Below, piece by piece: positions 33,801 through 41,570 of a stretch of 64,000 nt of DNA (the first letter of the stretch is position 1; each line of letters opens with the position of its first letter). This stretch comes from Kitasatospora atroaurantiaca. Its GTDB lineage: Bacteria > Actinomycetota > Actinomycetes > Streptomycetales > Streptomycetaceae. Both the position numbers and the translations under genes were made by a program. Under the pieces are notes generated by a model, which saw nothing but the letters and a program-made list of their open reading frames with translations, did no database searches and was not told the DNA's origin. The stretch covers positions 3,286,001 to 3,350,000 of the forward strand of contig NZ_VIVR01000001.1 in assembly GCF_007828955.1 (NCBI RefSeq), read 5' to 3'.

Positions 33801-35953
33801 TGCGCGGCCGCACGCCCGACGCGCAGCAGGCCTGGTTCGAGCAGTGGGTCAAGGAGGAGCGCGGCCGGCGGTTCCGCTGGGAGGAGCCCGGGCTGATCAG
33901 CCTGCACGTCCAGGTGCTCCGCGACGACCTGTACCGCTACAACATCAGCCTGCACAACTCGGCGCTGGACGGCTGGAGCATCAACCTCGTCCACACCCGG
34001 CTCTTCGACATCTACTACCGCCTGCGGGACGGTCGCCCGCTGCCCGAGGCGCCCGGCGACCACCTGCGCAACCACGTGGGCCTGGAGCAGCGGGCACTCG
34101 GCTCGGAGGAGGCCCGGGCGTTCTGGGCCGGCCTCCTGGACGGCGTCGAGGGGACGGAGATACCGCGCCCGGAGACCCCCGACCAGGAGGAGTTCGCCGT
34201 CGGCATCCGCCCGGTGCCGATCTCGCACGAGCTGTCCGAGCGGATCGTCCGCCTTGCCGACGAGGTGGGCGTCCCGGTCAAGAACGTGCTGCTCGCGGCC
34301 CATATGCGGGTCCTCGGCCTGCTGGCCGGCTCGCGCGACGTGCTCAGCGGCTACGAGCACAGCGGCCGGCCGGAGTTGGAGGGCGCCGACCGTTCGATCG
34401 GGATGTTCCTCAACACCGTGCCGTTCCGGATCCCGCTGACCGGCGGATCGTGGCGTGAGCTGATCCGCTCGGTGTACGGGGCCGAGATCGACCTGCTGCC
34501 GCACCGCCGCTACCCGATGGCCCGGATGAAGCAGGACCTGGGCACCCAGCGGCCGCTCTTCGAGACGGTCTTCAACTTCACCCACTTCTACCTGCTCAAG
34601 GAGCTCAAGCAGCTCCCCGAGTTCGCCCTGCTGGACGTCCAGGTGCAGGCGGAGACCGAGTTCGTGCTCCGGGCCGAGTTCTCCCGGCACTTCTTCGACG
34701 ACAACGTGCGCCTGAGCCTGCACCACCACGCCGACGTCCTCAACTCCGAGCAGGTGGACCGGATGGGCGGCTACTACCTCAAGGTGCTGGAGCTGATGAC
34801 GGCCGACCCCGACGGCCCGTCGGTCAGCGCCGACCTCGCGCTCGCCCCCGAGGACGCCCGCCTGCTCCCCGAGGGACGTACGGCCGAGGAGCCGGCCCCG
34901 GCCGTGGCCGCAAAGCCCCGCGAGGGCGGCAGCCTGACCCCGGGTCAGCGGCGGATCGCCGAGGCCTGGTCGCAGGTGCTCGGTATCCCGGTCGGCCGGA
35001 TCGGGGCCCAGGACAGCTTCTTCGACCTGGGCGGGAACTCCCTCGCCGCGCTCCGGGTCGGCCTGCTGCTCGACGGCTCGGTCTCCCTGGTCGACGTCAT
35101 GCGTTACCCGGAACTCGACCGGCTGGCCGCCGCCGCGGCCGAGTCCTCGTCCCGCGACACCGACACGACCTCGCACCTGCAGCTGCTCACCCCGGCGCAG
35201 GAGGACCCGGTGGCGACGCTGGTCTGCTTCCCGTACGCAGCCGGGCACGCGGCCGCCTTCGTCCCGCTGGCCCAGGAGCTGGCGGCCCTCGACGACCGCA
35301 TCGCGGTGTACGCCGTCGAACTTCCCGGCCACGACCTGCTGCGCCCTGACGAGCCCTGCCGCGACGTGGCCACCACCGGGCGCCTGGTCGCCCGCGAGAT
35401 CGCCGAGCGGACCGACGGGCCCGTCCTGCTCTGGGGGCACTGCGGCGGCGCGGCCATCGCGGTGGAGGCGGCCCGGCAGCTGGAGCAGGACGACCGTGAC
35501 CTGCGACACCTGGTCATCGGCGGCAAGCTCCTCAACCCGGCCGACGAGACCCAGGAGCAGATCGACCTGCTGCACGGGATGTCCGACCAGGACATCGTGG
35601 ACTGGCTGATCGAGCGGACCGGCTACAGCATCGACGACGGTCTCGACCTCAGCCGGGCCAAGGCCATCGCCACCCTCTTCCGTCACGACGTCGAGAGCTC
35701 GCACCGGTACCTGCTCGCGGTCCGGGCGGAGCAGGACCGGCCGGCGCTGCGCGCACCGCTGAGCTTCGTCGCCGCCGCCGACGACAGCACCACCGCCGAG
35801 TACCCGCGGATCCACACCGAGTGGAAGCTCGTCGCCCCCGACCTGCGACTGCACGAACTCCCCGACGGCGGCCACTACTTCATCCGCACCCGGGCCGCCG
35901 AGGCCGCCCGGATCGTGGCGGAGGCCTGGGCGGACTCCACCGACCGCAGCTGA
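30899..35953 (+). CDS. Non-ribosomal peptide synthetase, partial C - A(Ser) - PCP - C* - PCP - TE
   Basis: This protein of 1684 residues starts at ATG 30899, with GAAAGGA upstream. Residues 1-270 are a C-terminal condensation lobe only. The adenylation domain is about 275-765; its code D-V-W-H-F-S-L-V-D-K equals the EntF serine code. A carrier domain follows (ALGGNSIHF, about 811). The next condensation domain (about 880-1320) has HNSALDG at 1019-1025, so the second, catalytic His is Asn. A second carrier domain (DLGGNSLAA, about 1380) has no adenylation domain before it. The thioesterase (about 1425-1684) has GHCGG at 1513-1517, with Cys1515 as the likely nucleophile, and ends DGGHYFIRT. It should release the product of the cluster. 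Confidence 0.93.
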   Translation: MYASVNSGQRKIAAAQRPLGTAYWKGVVQPGWTRTAFPADHPASVAAAAVAEEPLGAELTERLDRTSKGSADALHVLLATALAGLLHRSTGSEEVTLGQPVPAGDLAEGEPLTAALPLSCELDASTDLRTALARVREAVLGALEHRDYPLDLIAAEAGLTAPDGGNPFFDTALRLDGLHAGLTAPVLLEFDRTDGGLRLTVSCDPARYEAASAQRIARHFRLLLDRWTAAPDTALADVELTTDEDLRRLAEINDTAAPFEDTVRIHELFERRALATPDATAVVLDDRTVTYAELDARANRLARTLVDRGVGTDVLVPVVAERSLEMLVAVYAVLKAGGAYLPVDPTYPEDRIHYLLQDSGAKLALARRSSLELVPWEVEAVDLDDEASYAEDASSPAVAGSSTDLAYVIYTSGSTGNPKGVAVEHRSAVNRITWMQKAYPVAPGDVILQKTSISFDVSVWELFWWGFEGAAVCLLPPGAEKNPEAIIEAVKRHGVTTLHFVPSMLAVFLDYARSLGATGALAGLRQVFASGEALPPHLAARFGELLTSAAGTRLINLYGPTEATVDVSHHALPVGVEPRRVPIGAPIDNIRLHIVDHRLRPQPVGIPGELCIAGVGLAREYLGRPELTAEKFVENPFEGEQRIYRTGDLARWLPDGTVEYLGRIDNQVKVRGFRIEPGEIEEQLRRHPAVAEAVVVPHRAADEQVYLYGYVTLGQRGPAQEGPDEKELKEHLRGILPEHMVPARIVRIDALPVTPNGKLDRRALPEPPATGQTAGAAYTAPSTPTEERLAEIWREVLGEEKVGVHDSFFALGGNSIHFVSVLARARSFGLDFSFQQFFQHPTVAELAAMLDSGAQRTATESQEFAPFSLVPDADRALLPADAEDAYPMSMLQAGLIFQSEITRGTAQYHDIISYLITSPFDPEVFAEAVRILVEQAPILRTTFHLVGFSEALQIVRSTVPLPLTVTDLRGRTPDAQQAWFEQWVKEERGRRFRWEEPGLISLHVQVLRDDLYRYNISLHNSALDGWSINLVHTRLFDIYYRLRDGRPLPEAPGDHLRNHVGLEQRALGSEEARAFWAGLLDGVEGTEIPRPETPDQEEFAVGIRPVPISHELSERIVRLADEVGVPVKNVLLAAHMRVLGLLAGSRDVLSGYEHSGRPELEGADRSIGMFLNTVPFRIPLTGGSWRELIRSVYGAEIDLLPHRRYPMARMKQDLGTQRPLFETVFNFTHFYLLKELKQLPEFALLDVQVQAETEFVLRAEFSRHFFDDNVRLSLHHHADVLNSEQVDRMGGYYLKVLELMTADPDGPSVSADLALAPEDARLLPEGRTAEEPAPAVAAKPREGGSLTPGQRRIAEAWSQVLGIPVGRIGAQDSFFDLGGNSLAALRVGLLLDGSVSLVDVMRYPELDRLAAAAAESSSRDTDTTSHLQLLTPAQEDPVATLVCFPYAAGHAAAFVPLAQELAALDDRIAVYAVELPGHDLLRPDEPCRDVATTGRLVAREIAERTDGPVLLWGHCGGAAIAVEAARQLEQDDRDLRHLVIGGKLLNPADETQEQIDLLHGMSDQDIVDWLIERTGYSIDDGLDLSRAKAIATLFRHDVESSHRYLLAVRAEQDRPALRAPLSFVAAADDSTTAEYPRIHTEWKLVAPDLRLHELPDGGHYFIRTRAAEAARIVAEAWADSTDRS

Positions 35954-36023
35954 CCCCGTACACCGCTTCCTCGTCCCGTCCACACCGCTCCCCCCGCCCG
36001 TCACCCGAAACGAGAAGAACCCG

Positions 36024-37415
36024 ATGAAGTCCTATCTGTCCGTCCTGCGCCTGCGGGACTACCGGCTGCTCTGGTCGGCCTCCGTCCTGAACCTGATAGG
36101 CGACGGCGCCACCTGGACCGCCCTCTCCTGGCTCGCCATCTCCAAGGCCGGCGCGGGCGCACTCAGCGTGCTCGCCATCTGCTACACGATGCCGGTCATC
36201 CTCGGCGGTGCGATCGTCGGCCCGCTGCTCGACCGCTTCTCCCGCCGCGCCGTCCTGATCACCGACTCGGTGATCCGCGGCGTCCTGGTGGCGAGCGTGC
36301 CGCTGGTTGCGCTGGTGGGCGACGTCGCCCTCTGGCAGCTCTACGTGGTCGCGGGCAGCTACGGTCTGCTGAAGATCGTCCCGCTGGGCGCGGTGCCGAC
36401 CATCGTGCCCGAGCTGGTCCCCAAGGAGCAGCTGCAGCCGGCCGCCGCCCTGGAGACCATCGCGTACGGCGCGGCGGGCTTCGCCGGCCCGGCGATCGGT
36501 GGTCTGCTCATCCCGGTGATCGGCGGCGAGGCCGTCCTGGCCCTCGACGCGGGCAGCTACCTGATCTTCGCCCTCGCCATCGCGGCGATCCGCACCTCGC
36601 TGGCCCGCCCCGAGCCCGCTCCGGCTCCCGCTCCGCAGCCGGGCGCCGCCGCCGGGTCGGCCGGGAAGAAGGCCAAGTCCGGCTCGGGCAACTGGGGTTG
36701 GGGGCCGGTCATCGCGCTGCTGCGCGCCGACCGGGTCCTGCTCAGCATCACCGTGGGCTTCGCGCTCTTCAACTGCGCCATGGGCATGCTCCGGGTCACC
36801 AACCCCTGGCTCGCCCACAACGCCCTCCCCGGCGGTGCCCACACCCTCGGCCTGCTGCTCGGCGCCGCCAACGGCGCCGGTCTGATCGGCTCGCTGATCG
36901 CCGGTGCGCTGAAGCCGTCTGACCGCCAGATGGGCCGGATCGGCCTGCTCCAGATCTTCGCCGGCGCCTCGCTGGGGCTGCTGCTCATCCTCAAGCTGCC
37001 GGTGGTGCTGATCGGCCTGGTCCTCTCGGACATGCTCTCCGCTCCGATGACCGTCTCCTCGCAGGTGGTCCGCATGGTCCGGATCCCGGCCGAGGTCCGT
37101 GGCCGGACGATGACCTTCATGCGCACCCTGATGAACAGCACCAGCCCCGCCGGTGCCGCCGTGGCCGGCGCCATGCTGGCCGCCGGCTCCTACCGGCCGG
37201 TCGTGATCATCATGACGCTGGTCGCGGCGGTGCCCGGCCTGTTCATGTACCTCGCCTACCGGAAGACCTCGTTCGCCGAGGAGCTCGGCCTGAACAAGTC
37301 GCCGGAGCCGGAGGCTTCGTCGGAGGCTTCGTCGGAGGCAGCCCCTGAGTCGTCCGAGTCCTCGGAGTCCTCGGAGTCCTCGGAGGACGCCCCGAAGCTC
37401 GCCGCCAAGAGCTGA
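36024..37415 (+). CDS. MFS transporter of the peptide cluster
   Basis: This 463-residue protein has about 12 membrane segments and resembles DHA3-type exporters: an N-terminal RDYRLLWSASVLNLIGDGATWTALSWLA and the loop LLDRFSRRAVLI. A cytoplasmic loop near residue 200-225 is rich in Pro/Ala/Lys. The last 40 residues are an acidic Ser/Glu repeat tail (SSESSESSESSED) encoded by a 9-bp DNA repeat. GAGAAG lies before the ATG. It is 70 bases after the NRPS, so it is in the same unit and probably exports the product, giving self-protection. Confidence 0.88.
   Translation: MKSYLSVLRLRDYRLLWSASVLNLIGDGATWTALSWLAISKAGAGALSVLAICYTMPVILGGAIVGPLLDRFSRRAVLITDSVIRGVLVASVPLVALVGDVALWQLYVVAGSYGLLKIVPLGAVPTIVPELVPKEQLQPAAALETIAYGAAGFAGPAIGGLLIPVIGGEAVLALDAGSYLIFALAIAAIRTSLARPEPAPAPAPQPGAAAGSAGKKAKSGSGNWGWGPVIALLRADRVLLSITVGFALFNCAMGMLRVTNPWLAHNALPGGAHTLGLLLGAANGAGLIGSLIAGALKPSDRQMGRIGLLQIFAGASLGLLLILKLPVVLIGLVLSDMLSAPMTVSSQVVRMVRIPAEVRGRTMTFMRTLMNSTSPAGAAVAGAMLAAGSYRPVVIIMTLVAAVPGLFMYLAYRKTSFAEELGLNKSPEPEASSEASSEAAPESSESSESSESSEDAPKLAAKS
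37315..37390 (+). repeat. 9-bp tandem repeats encoding an acidic Ser/Glu tail
   Basis: GCTTCGTCGGAG-type and TCCTCGGAG-type 9-base units recur at the 3' end of the MFS gene and encode the SSE repeats of its C-terminus. Length variation between strains is likely. Confidence 0.75.
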
Positions 37416-37436
37416 CCCCGCACCACGATCGACGAC

Positions 37437-37464
37437 CCCGGTCCGCCCGCGCGGGCGGACCGGG
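37437..37464 (+). terminator. 28-bp perfect palindrome between MFS and ATP-grasp genes
   Basis: A 14+14-base perfect palindrome (CCCGGTCCGCCCGC and its complement) lies 22 bases after the MFS stop and just before the ribosome-binding site of the next gene. It may act as a partial terminator or an mRNA stabiliser. Confidence 0.55.
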
Positions 37465-37479
37465 CCCGAGGAGGACGAG

Positions 37480-38670
37480 ATGACGGAACTGCTCCTGGTC
37501 GGCATCGGCGACCTCGGCCTGCCGTACCTGATCGCGGCCAAGCGGCTGCAGGTCGGTGTACGGCTGGTGGAGACCGCCGAGCGCGCCGAACCGCTCCGCG
37601 ACCTGGTCGACGGGGTCCAGCTGGTGCCCGGCACGGCCGAGGAGCAGTGGGCCGACGCCGCGCTCGCCGCAGCCGCCGAGCGGGCCCCCGACGGCGTCCT
37701 CGGCCTCGGCGAGCACCAGGTGATGGCCGCCGCCCTGGTCGGTCACTACCTGGGGCTGCCGGGGCCCGGGCTCGGCGCCGCCGTCGTCTCCCGCAACAAG
37801 GCACTGCAGCGGGCGCGCTTCTCCTCGGCAGGCCTGCCGCAGCCCGAGTTCCTGGTCGCCGACTCACTCGCCGAGGCCGGCGAGTGGGCCGGTGCCCGGT
37901 TCCCGGTGGTGCTCAAACCGCTGGGCGGCTCCGGGAGTTCGGGTGTGGAGCTGGTCCGCGACCGGGCGGCGTACGCCGAGGCCGTCGAGCACCGGGCACA
38001 CGACGGCCGCCTGCTGGTCGAGTCCGCCGCCCGTGGGCCGGAGTACAGCTGGGAGGGCCTGGTCCGGGAGGGCAAGGTCCTGCTCGGCAACATCACCGCG
38101 AAGGAGACCACCGGGCCGCCCCACTTCGTGGAGACGGCGCACCGGGTCGGCGGCGCGCCCGCCCATGTCGAGCGGGCAGGGCAGCAGCTCGGCCGCGACG
38201 TGGTGGCCGCGCTGGGCCTGGACACCGGGATCGCCCACCTGGAGTTCCGGATGACCTCGGCCGGCCCGGTGATCATGGAGGTCGCGGTACGGACCCCCGG
38301 CGACTCCATCATGGACGCGGTCGGGCTGGTCCACGGCCTGGACATGTACGAGGCGCTCGTCCGGCTCGCGCTCGGGATGCCGGTGCCCGCCGTCGAACGG
38401 GCTGTGCCGCACGGCCGCAGCGCCAGCCTCTTCCCGCTGGCCCGGCCCGGGCGGGTCACCGCGGTGACCGGGCTCGCCGAGGTCCGCGAACACCCCGGCG
38501 TGGCCCGGGTCTTCGTCGGCGTACGGCCCGGCGACACGGTCCGCCCGACCACCTGCTCGGCCGACCGGCCCGCCGCCGTCCTGCTCAGCGCCGACGACGA
38601 CGCGCAGCTGGAGCGCTCCATCGCCCACGTCCGGGCCACTCTCGCCATCGAGACCGTCCCCGAGGCGTGA
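37480..38670 (+). CDS. ATP-grasp ligase, second of the peptide cluster
   Basis: This 396-residue enzyme has an ATP-grasp fold of the L-amino-acid ligase kind (BacD/YwfE-like layout): NKALQRARFSSAGLPQPEF, ATP site VVLKPLGGSGSSGVEL, and AHLEFRMTSAGPVIMEVAVRTPGD with the metal-binding Glu. The N-terminal GIGDLGLPYLIAAKRLQ forms the pre-grasp domain. GAGGAGG precedes the ATG. It is the last gene that clearly belongs to the cluster and lies 64 bases after the exporter. It is not close in sequence to the ATP-grasp enzyme at 25577, so the two probably catalyse different ligations. Confidence 0.86.
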   Translation: MTELLLVGIGDLGLPYLIAAKRLQVGVRLVETAERAEPLRDLVDGVQLVPGTAEEQWADAALAAAAERAPDGVLGLGEHQVMAAALVGHYLGLPGPGLGAAVVSRNKALQRARFSSAGLPQPEFLVADSLAEAGEWAGARFPVVLKPLGGSGSSGVELVRDRAAYAEAVEHRAHDGRLLVESAARGPEYSWEGLVREGKVLLGNITAKETTGPPHFVETAHRVGGAPAHVERAGQQLGRDVVAALGLDTGIAHLEFRMTSAGPVIMEVAVRTPGDSIMDAVGLVHGLDMYEALVRLALGMPVPAVERAVPHGRSASLFPLARPGRVTAVTGLAEVREHPGVARVFVGVRPGDTVRPTTCSADRPAAVLLSADDDAQLERSIAHVRATLAIETVPEA

Positions 38671-38755
38671 CCCCGCCGTCGGTGCGCGAGGCCGGACCCC
38701 GCCGACCTCGCACACCGATCTGACGGCCTCTCATCGGCTGTGTACTGTGGAGGCC

Positions 38756-39289
38756 GTGACCGCACTCGACCCCCAGCGCACGGCACTCGTCCTCATCGAC
38801 CTCCAGACCCGCATCGCGGCGCTGCCGCTGACCCCGCGGACGGGTGCCGAGGTGGTCGAGGTCTCGCGCAGCCTCGCTCAGGCCTACCGCAAGGCGGGCG
38901 CAACCGTCGCCGTCGTCCAGGTGCACCGTCCCGACGTGGACGAGCAGCCGCCGGGCAGCGAACTCGTGGACGACCTGCTCGACAGCACCGACCTCCTGGT
39001 CACCAAGCGAACCTTCGGCGGCTTCCACGACGGCACCCTGCACGCCCAGTTGAAGCAGCGCGGCATCACCACCCTGGTGCTCGCCGGCATCACCACCAAC
39101 CTCGGCGTCGAGTCCACCGCCCGCGCCGCCCGCGACCACGGCTACCGCCTGCTCTTCGCCGGCGACGCCATGGCCGCCCTCACCCCCGAGGAACACGACC
39201 TCTCGGTGAGCCACAACTTCCCCCACTTCGGCGAGGTCGTCACCGCCGCCGAAGCCGTCGCCCGCATCAACGCCGCCCAGCCGGCCTGA
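38756..39289 (+). CDS. Isochorismatase-like hydrolase
   Basis: This 177-residue protein has the isochorismatase-like fold, with the catalytic Asp (ALVLIDLQ) and Lys (LLVTKRTFGGF). The position usually taken by the nucleophilic Cys of amidohydrolase members (TNVCVES) is Gly here (TNLGVESTARAA), as in true isochorismatases and many unassigned members. It begins at a GTG with GGAGG only two bases upstream; a GTG three codons earlier is possible. It lies 85 bases after the ATP-grasp gene and ends in a strong terminator. It may belong to the cluster or be a separate gene. Confidence 0.83.
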   Translation: MTALDPQRTALVLIDLQTRIAALPLTPRTGAEVVEVSRSLAQAYRKAGATVAVVQVHRPDVDEQPPGSELVDDLLDSTDLLVTKRTFGGFHDGTLHAQLKQRGITTLVLAGITTNLGVESTARAARDHGYRLLFAGDAMAALTPEEHDLSVSHNFPHFGEVVTAAEAVARINAAQPA

Positions 39290-39313
39290 CCCCGCAGGCT
39301 TCCCGCGCCAAAC

Positions 39314-39356
39314 AGCAGCAGAGCCCCGCACCGACCCGGTGCGGGGCTCTGCTGCT
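39314..39356. terminator. Strong bidirectional terminator between the isochorismatase gene and tRNA-Thr
   Basis: A perfect 20-bp stem (39314-39333 with 39337-39356) with loop ACC lies 25 bases after the isochorismatase stop and 13 bases past the 3' end of the tRNA. It should stop transcription from both sides. Confidence 0.85.
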
Positions 39357-39368
39357 CTTCAAGTCCTG

Positions 39369-39442
39369 AGCCCCCTGTCGGAGTCGAACCGACGACCTAC
39401 GCATTACAAGTGCGTTGCTCTGGCCAGCTGAGCTAAGGAGGC
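39369..39442 (-). tRNA. tRNA-Thr (anticodon TGT)
   Basis: The minus strand folds as a 74-nt tRNA. The acceptor stem pairs GCCTCCT with AGGGGGC (one T-G wobble), the D-arm includes TAGCTCAGCTGG, the anticodon loop CTTGTAA gives anticodon TGT, and the T-arm contains GGTTCGACTCC. The CCA end is not encoded. Thr UGU reads ACA and ACG codons. Confidence 0.93.
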
Positions 39443-39663
39443 GCGGTAGCCGTCCGCGGCGGACCACGGCGGCACCGGGGGAAGTCTACCGGGCGGGGAC
39501 GGTGTGGTGGCGGCAGATATCGCGCAGACGCGGAGGCCGGGGCCGAATCGTCCGGTTTGGGCCGGGTGCCCCGGTTGTGACCGGACCGATGCCGAATTCG
39601 GCCACCCTGGGGGCTGACAAGCAGATGAACGTCCGGGTACCGTCGCCCGAGGTGGGTTCGTGG

Positions 39664-39679
39664 AGTGGTTCAGACCATC
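39664..39679. promoter_or_regulatory. DasR-responsive element (dre) upstream of msiK
   Basis: AGTGGTTCAGACCATC matches 12 of 16 positions of the DasR consensus AGTGGTCTAGACCACT. It lies 84 bases before the msiK start. DasR, the GlcNAc-responsive GntR regulator, is known to control sugar-uptake genes including msiK in Streptomyces, so the site is probably real. Confidence 0.75.
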
Positions 39680-39762
39680 CGTACACGCGAACCGGCCGCC
39701 GAAAAACAGACCCTTTACTCGGATCGTCCGGCACGTTCCTGCCGGTGAAGGAGAACACAGTC

Positions 39763-40854
<1,092 letters not shown>

Positions 40855-40896
40855 CGGCAGTCCCGTCGACAAGTCGACAACTCCCCCGAGCTTGCC

Positions 40897-40929
40897 GGGC
40901 CCTCGTCGGATTCCCCCCGACGAGGGCCC
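40897..40929 (+). terminator. Terminator of msiK
   Basis: A perfect 13-bp stem (40897-40909 with 40917-40929) and 7-nt loop lies 43 bases after the msiK stop. Confidence 0.8.
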
Positions 40930-41035
40930 GTTCGCGTCCCCGCGTCAACACGCCGAAGGGACGAACCAGGACACGACTCACTCGTTGGGGTAACGGAGTG
41001 CAACTCAAACCCAACCCAGCGCTACGCTCCTGAGC

Positions 41036-41473
41036 GTGAAACAGCTTGTACGCCGCATCGGCCAGACCGTTGCCCTCACTCTGCCCGTGATCCTGGTGAC
41101 CACCGGCACGCTCGCCGTCACCCGCGTCCCGTGGGCCCCTCCGACCGGGCTGGACCAGCAGGTGGTCGCGGCGTCCAGCGGGGACGGGACCATCGGCCGC
41201 TCCGCCGCGAGCACCAACACCCAGGGGCTCGCGCCGCAGGACGCCCTCCGCGTCGACCTGATGGAAGAGCTGCGCAACCACAACCCGGGCACCGCGCTCG
41301 ACCTGCTGGAGCGCACCATGCGGGAGAAGCCCACGCTGACCCCGTACTGCAGCTCGCTCGCCTCCGAGCTCGGCAAGGCGGCCGTCCGCAAGTACCAGGG
41401 CGACGCCCAGCGGGCCCGCTCCTTCGCCCGCCCGGTCTGCGACGGGTCCTTCGCCTCCGGCGTCGTCGGCTGA
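41036..41473 (+). CDS. Small secreted or anchored hypothetical protein
   Basis: This 145-residue protein has a signal-like N-terminus (MKQLVRRIGQTVALTLPVILVTTGTLAVTR, hydrophobic at about 10-28). The mature part is helical with two Cys (YCSSLASEL and PVCDG) that could pair. The GTG at 41036 follows a TACGCT-like -10 element (41022-41027) with almost no leader, so it may be translated leaderless. I do not recognise a family. It lies between msiK and a nucleotidyltransferase gene, both of which appear to be separately expressed. Confidence 0.68.
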   Translation: MKQLVRRIGQTVALTLPVILVTTGTLAVTRVPWAPPTGLDQQVVAASSGDGTIGRSAASTNTQGLAPQDALRVDLMEELRNHNPGTALDLLERTMREKPTLTPYCSSLASELGKAAVRKYQGDAQRARSFARPVCDGSFASGVVG

Positions 41474-41536
41474 CGCTCGCGGGGACCAGGGGACGATTAC
41501 CGGCCCACGGAGATACCCGGGAAGCGGGGAAGCATG

Positions 41537-41557
41537 GGGTCCACGACACGTGGACCC
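41537..41557. promoter_or_regulatory. Palindrome touching a -10 element before the nucleotidyltransferase gene
   Basis: GGGTCCACG-ACA-CGTGGACCC is a 9-bp perfect inverted repeat that ends where a -10-like TATTGT (41558-41563) begins, seven bases before the ATG at 41571. It may be an operator on a leaderless promoter, or a terminator of the upstream gene. Confidence 0.5.
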
Positions 41558-41570
41558 TATTGTTCTCGCT

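Noticed and set aside
30653..36004. 1783-codon open frame on the minus strand opposite the second NRPS
   Set aside because: It is a shadow of the NRPS reading frame; no motif, no ribosome-binding site.
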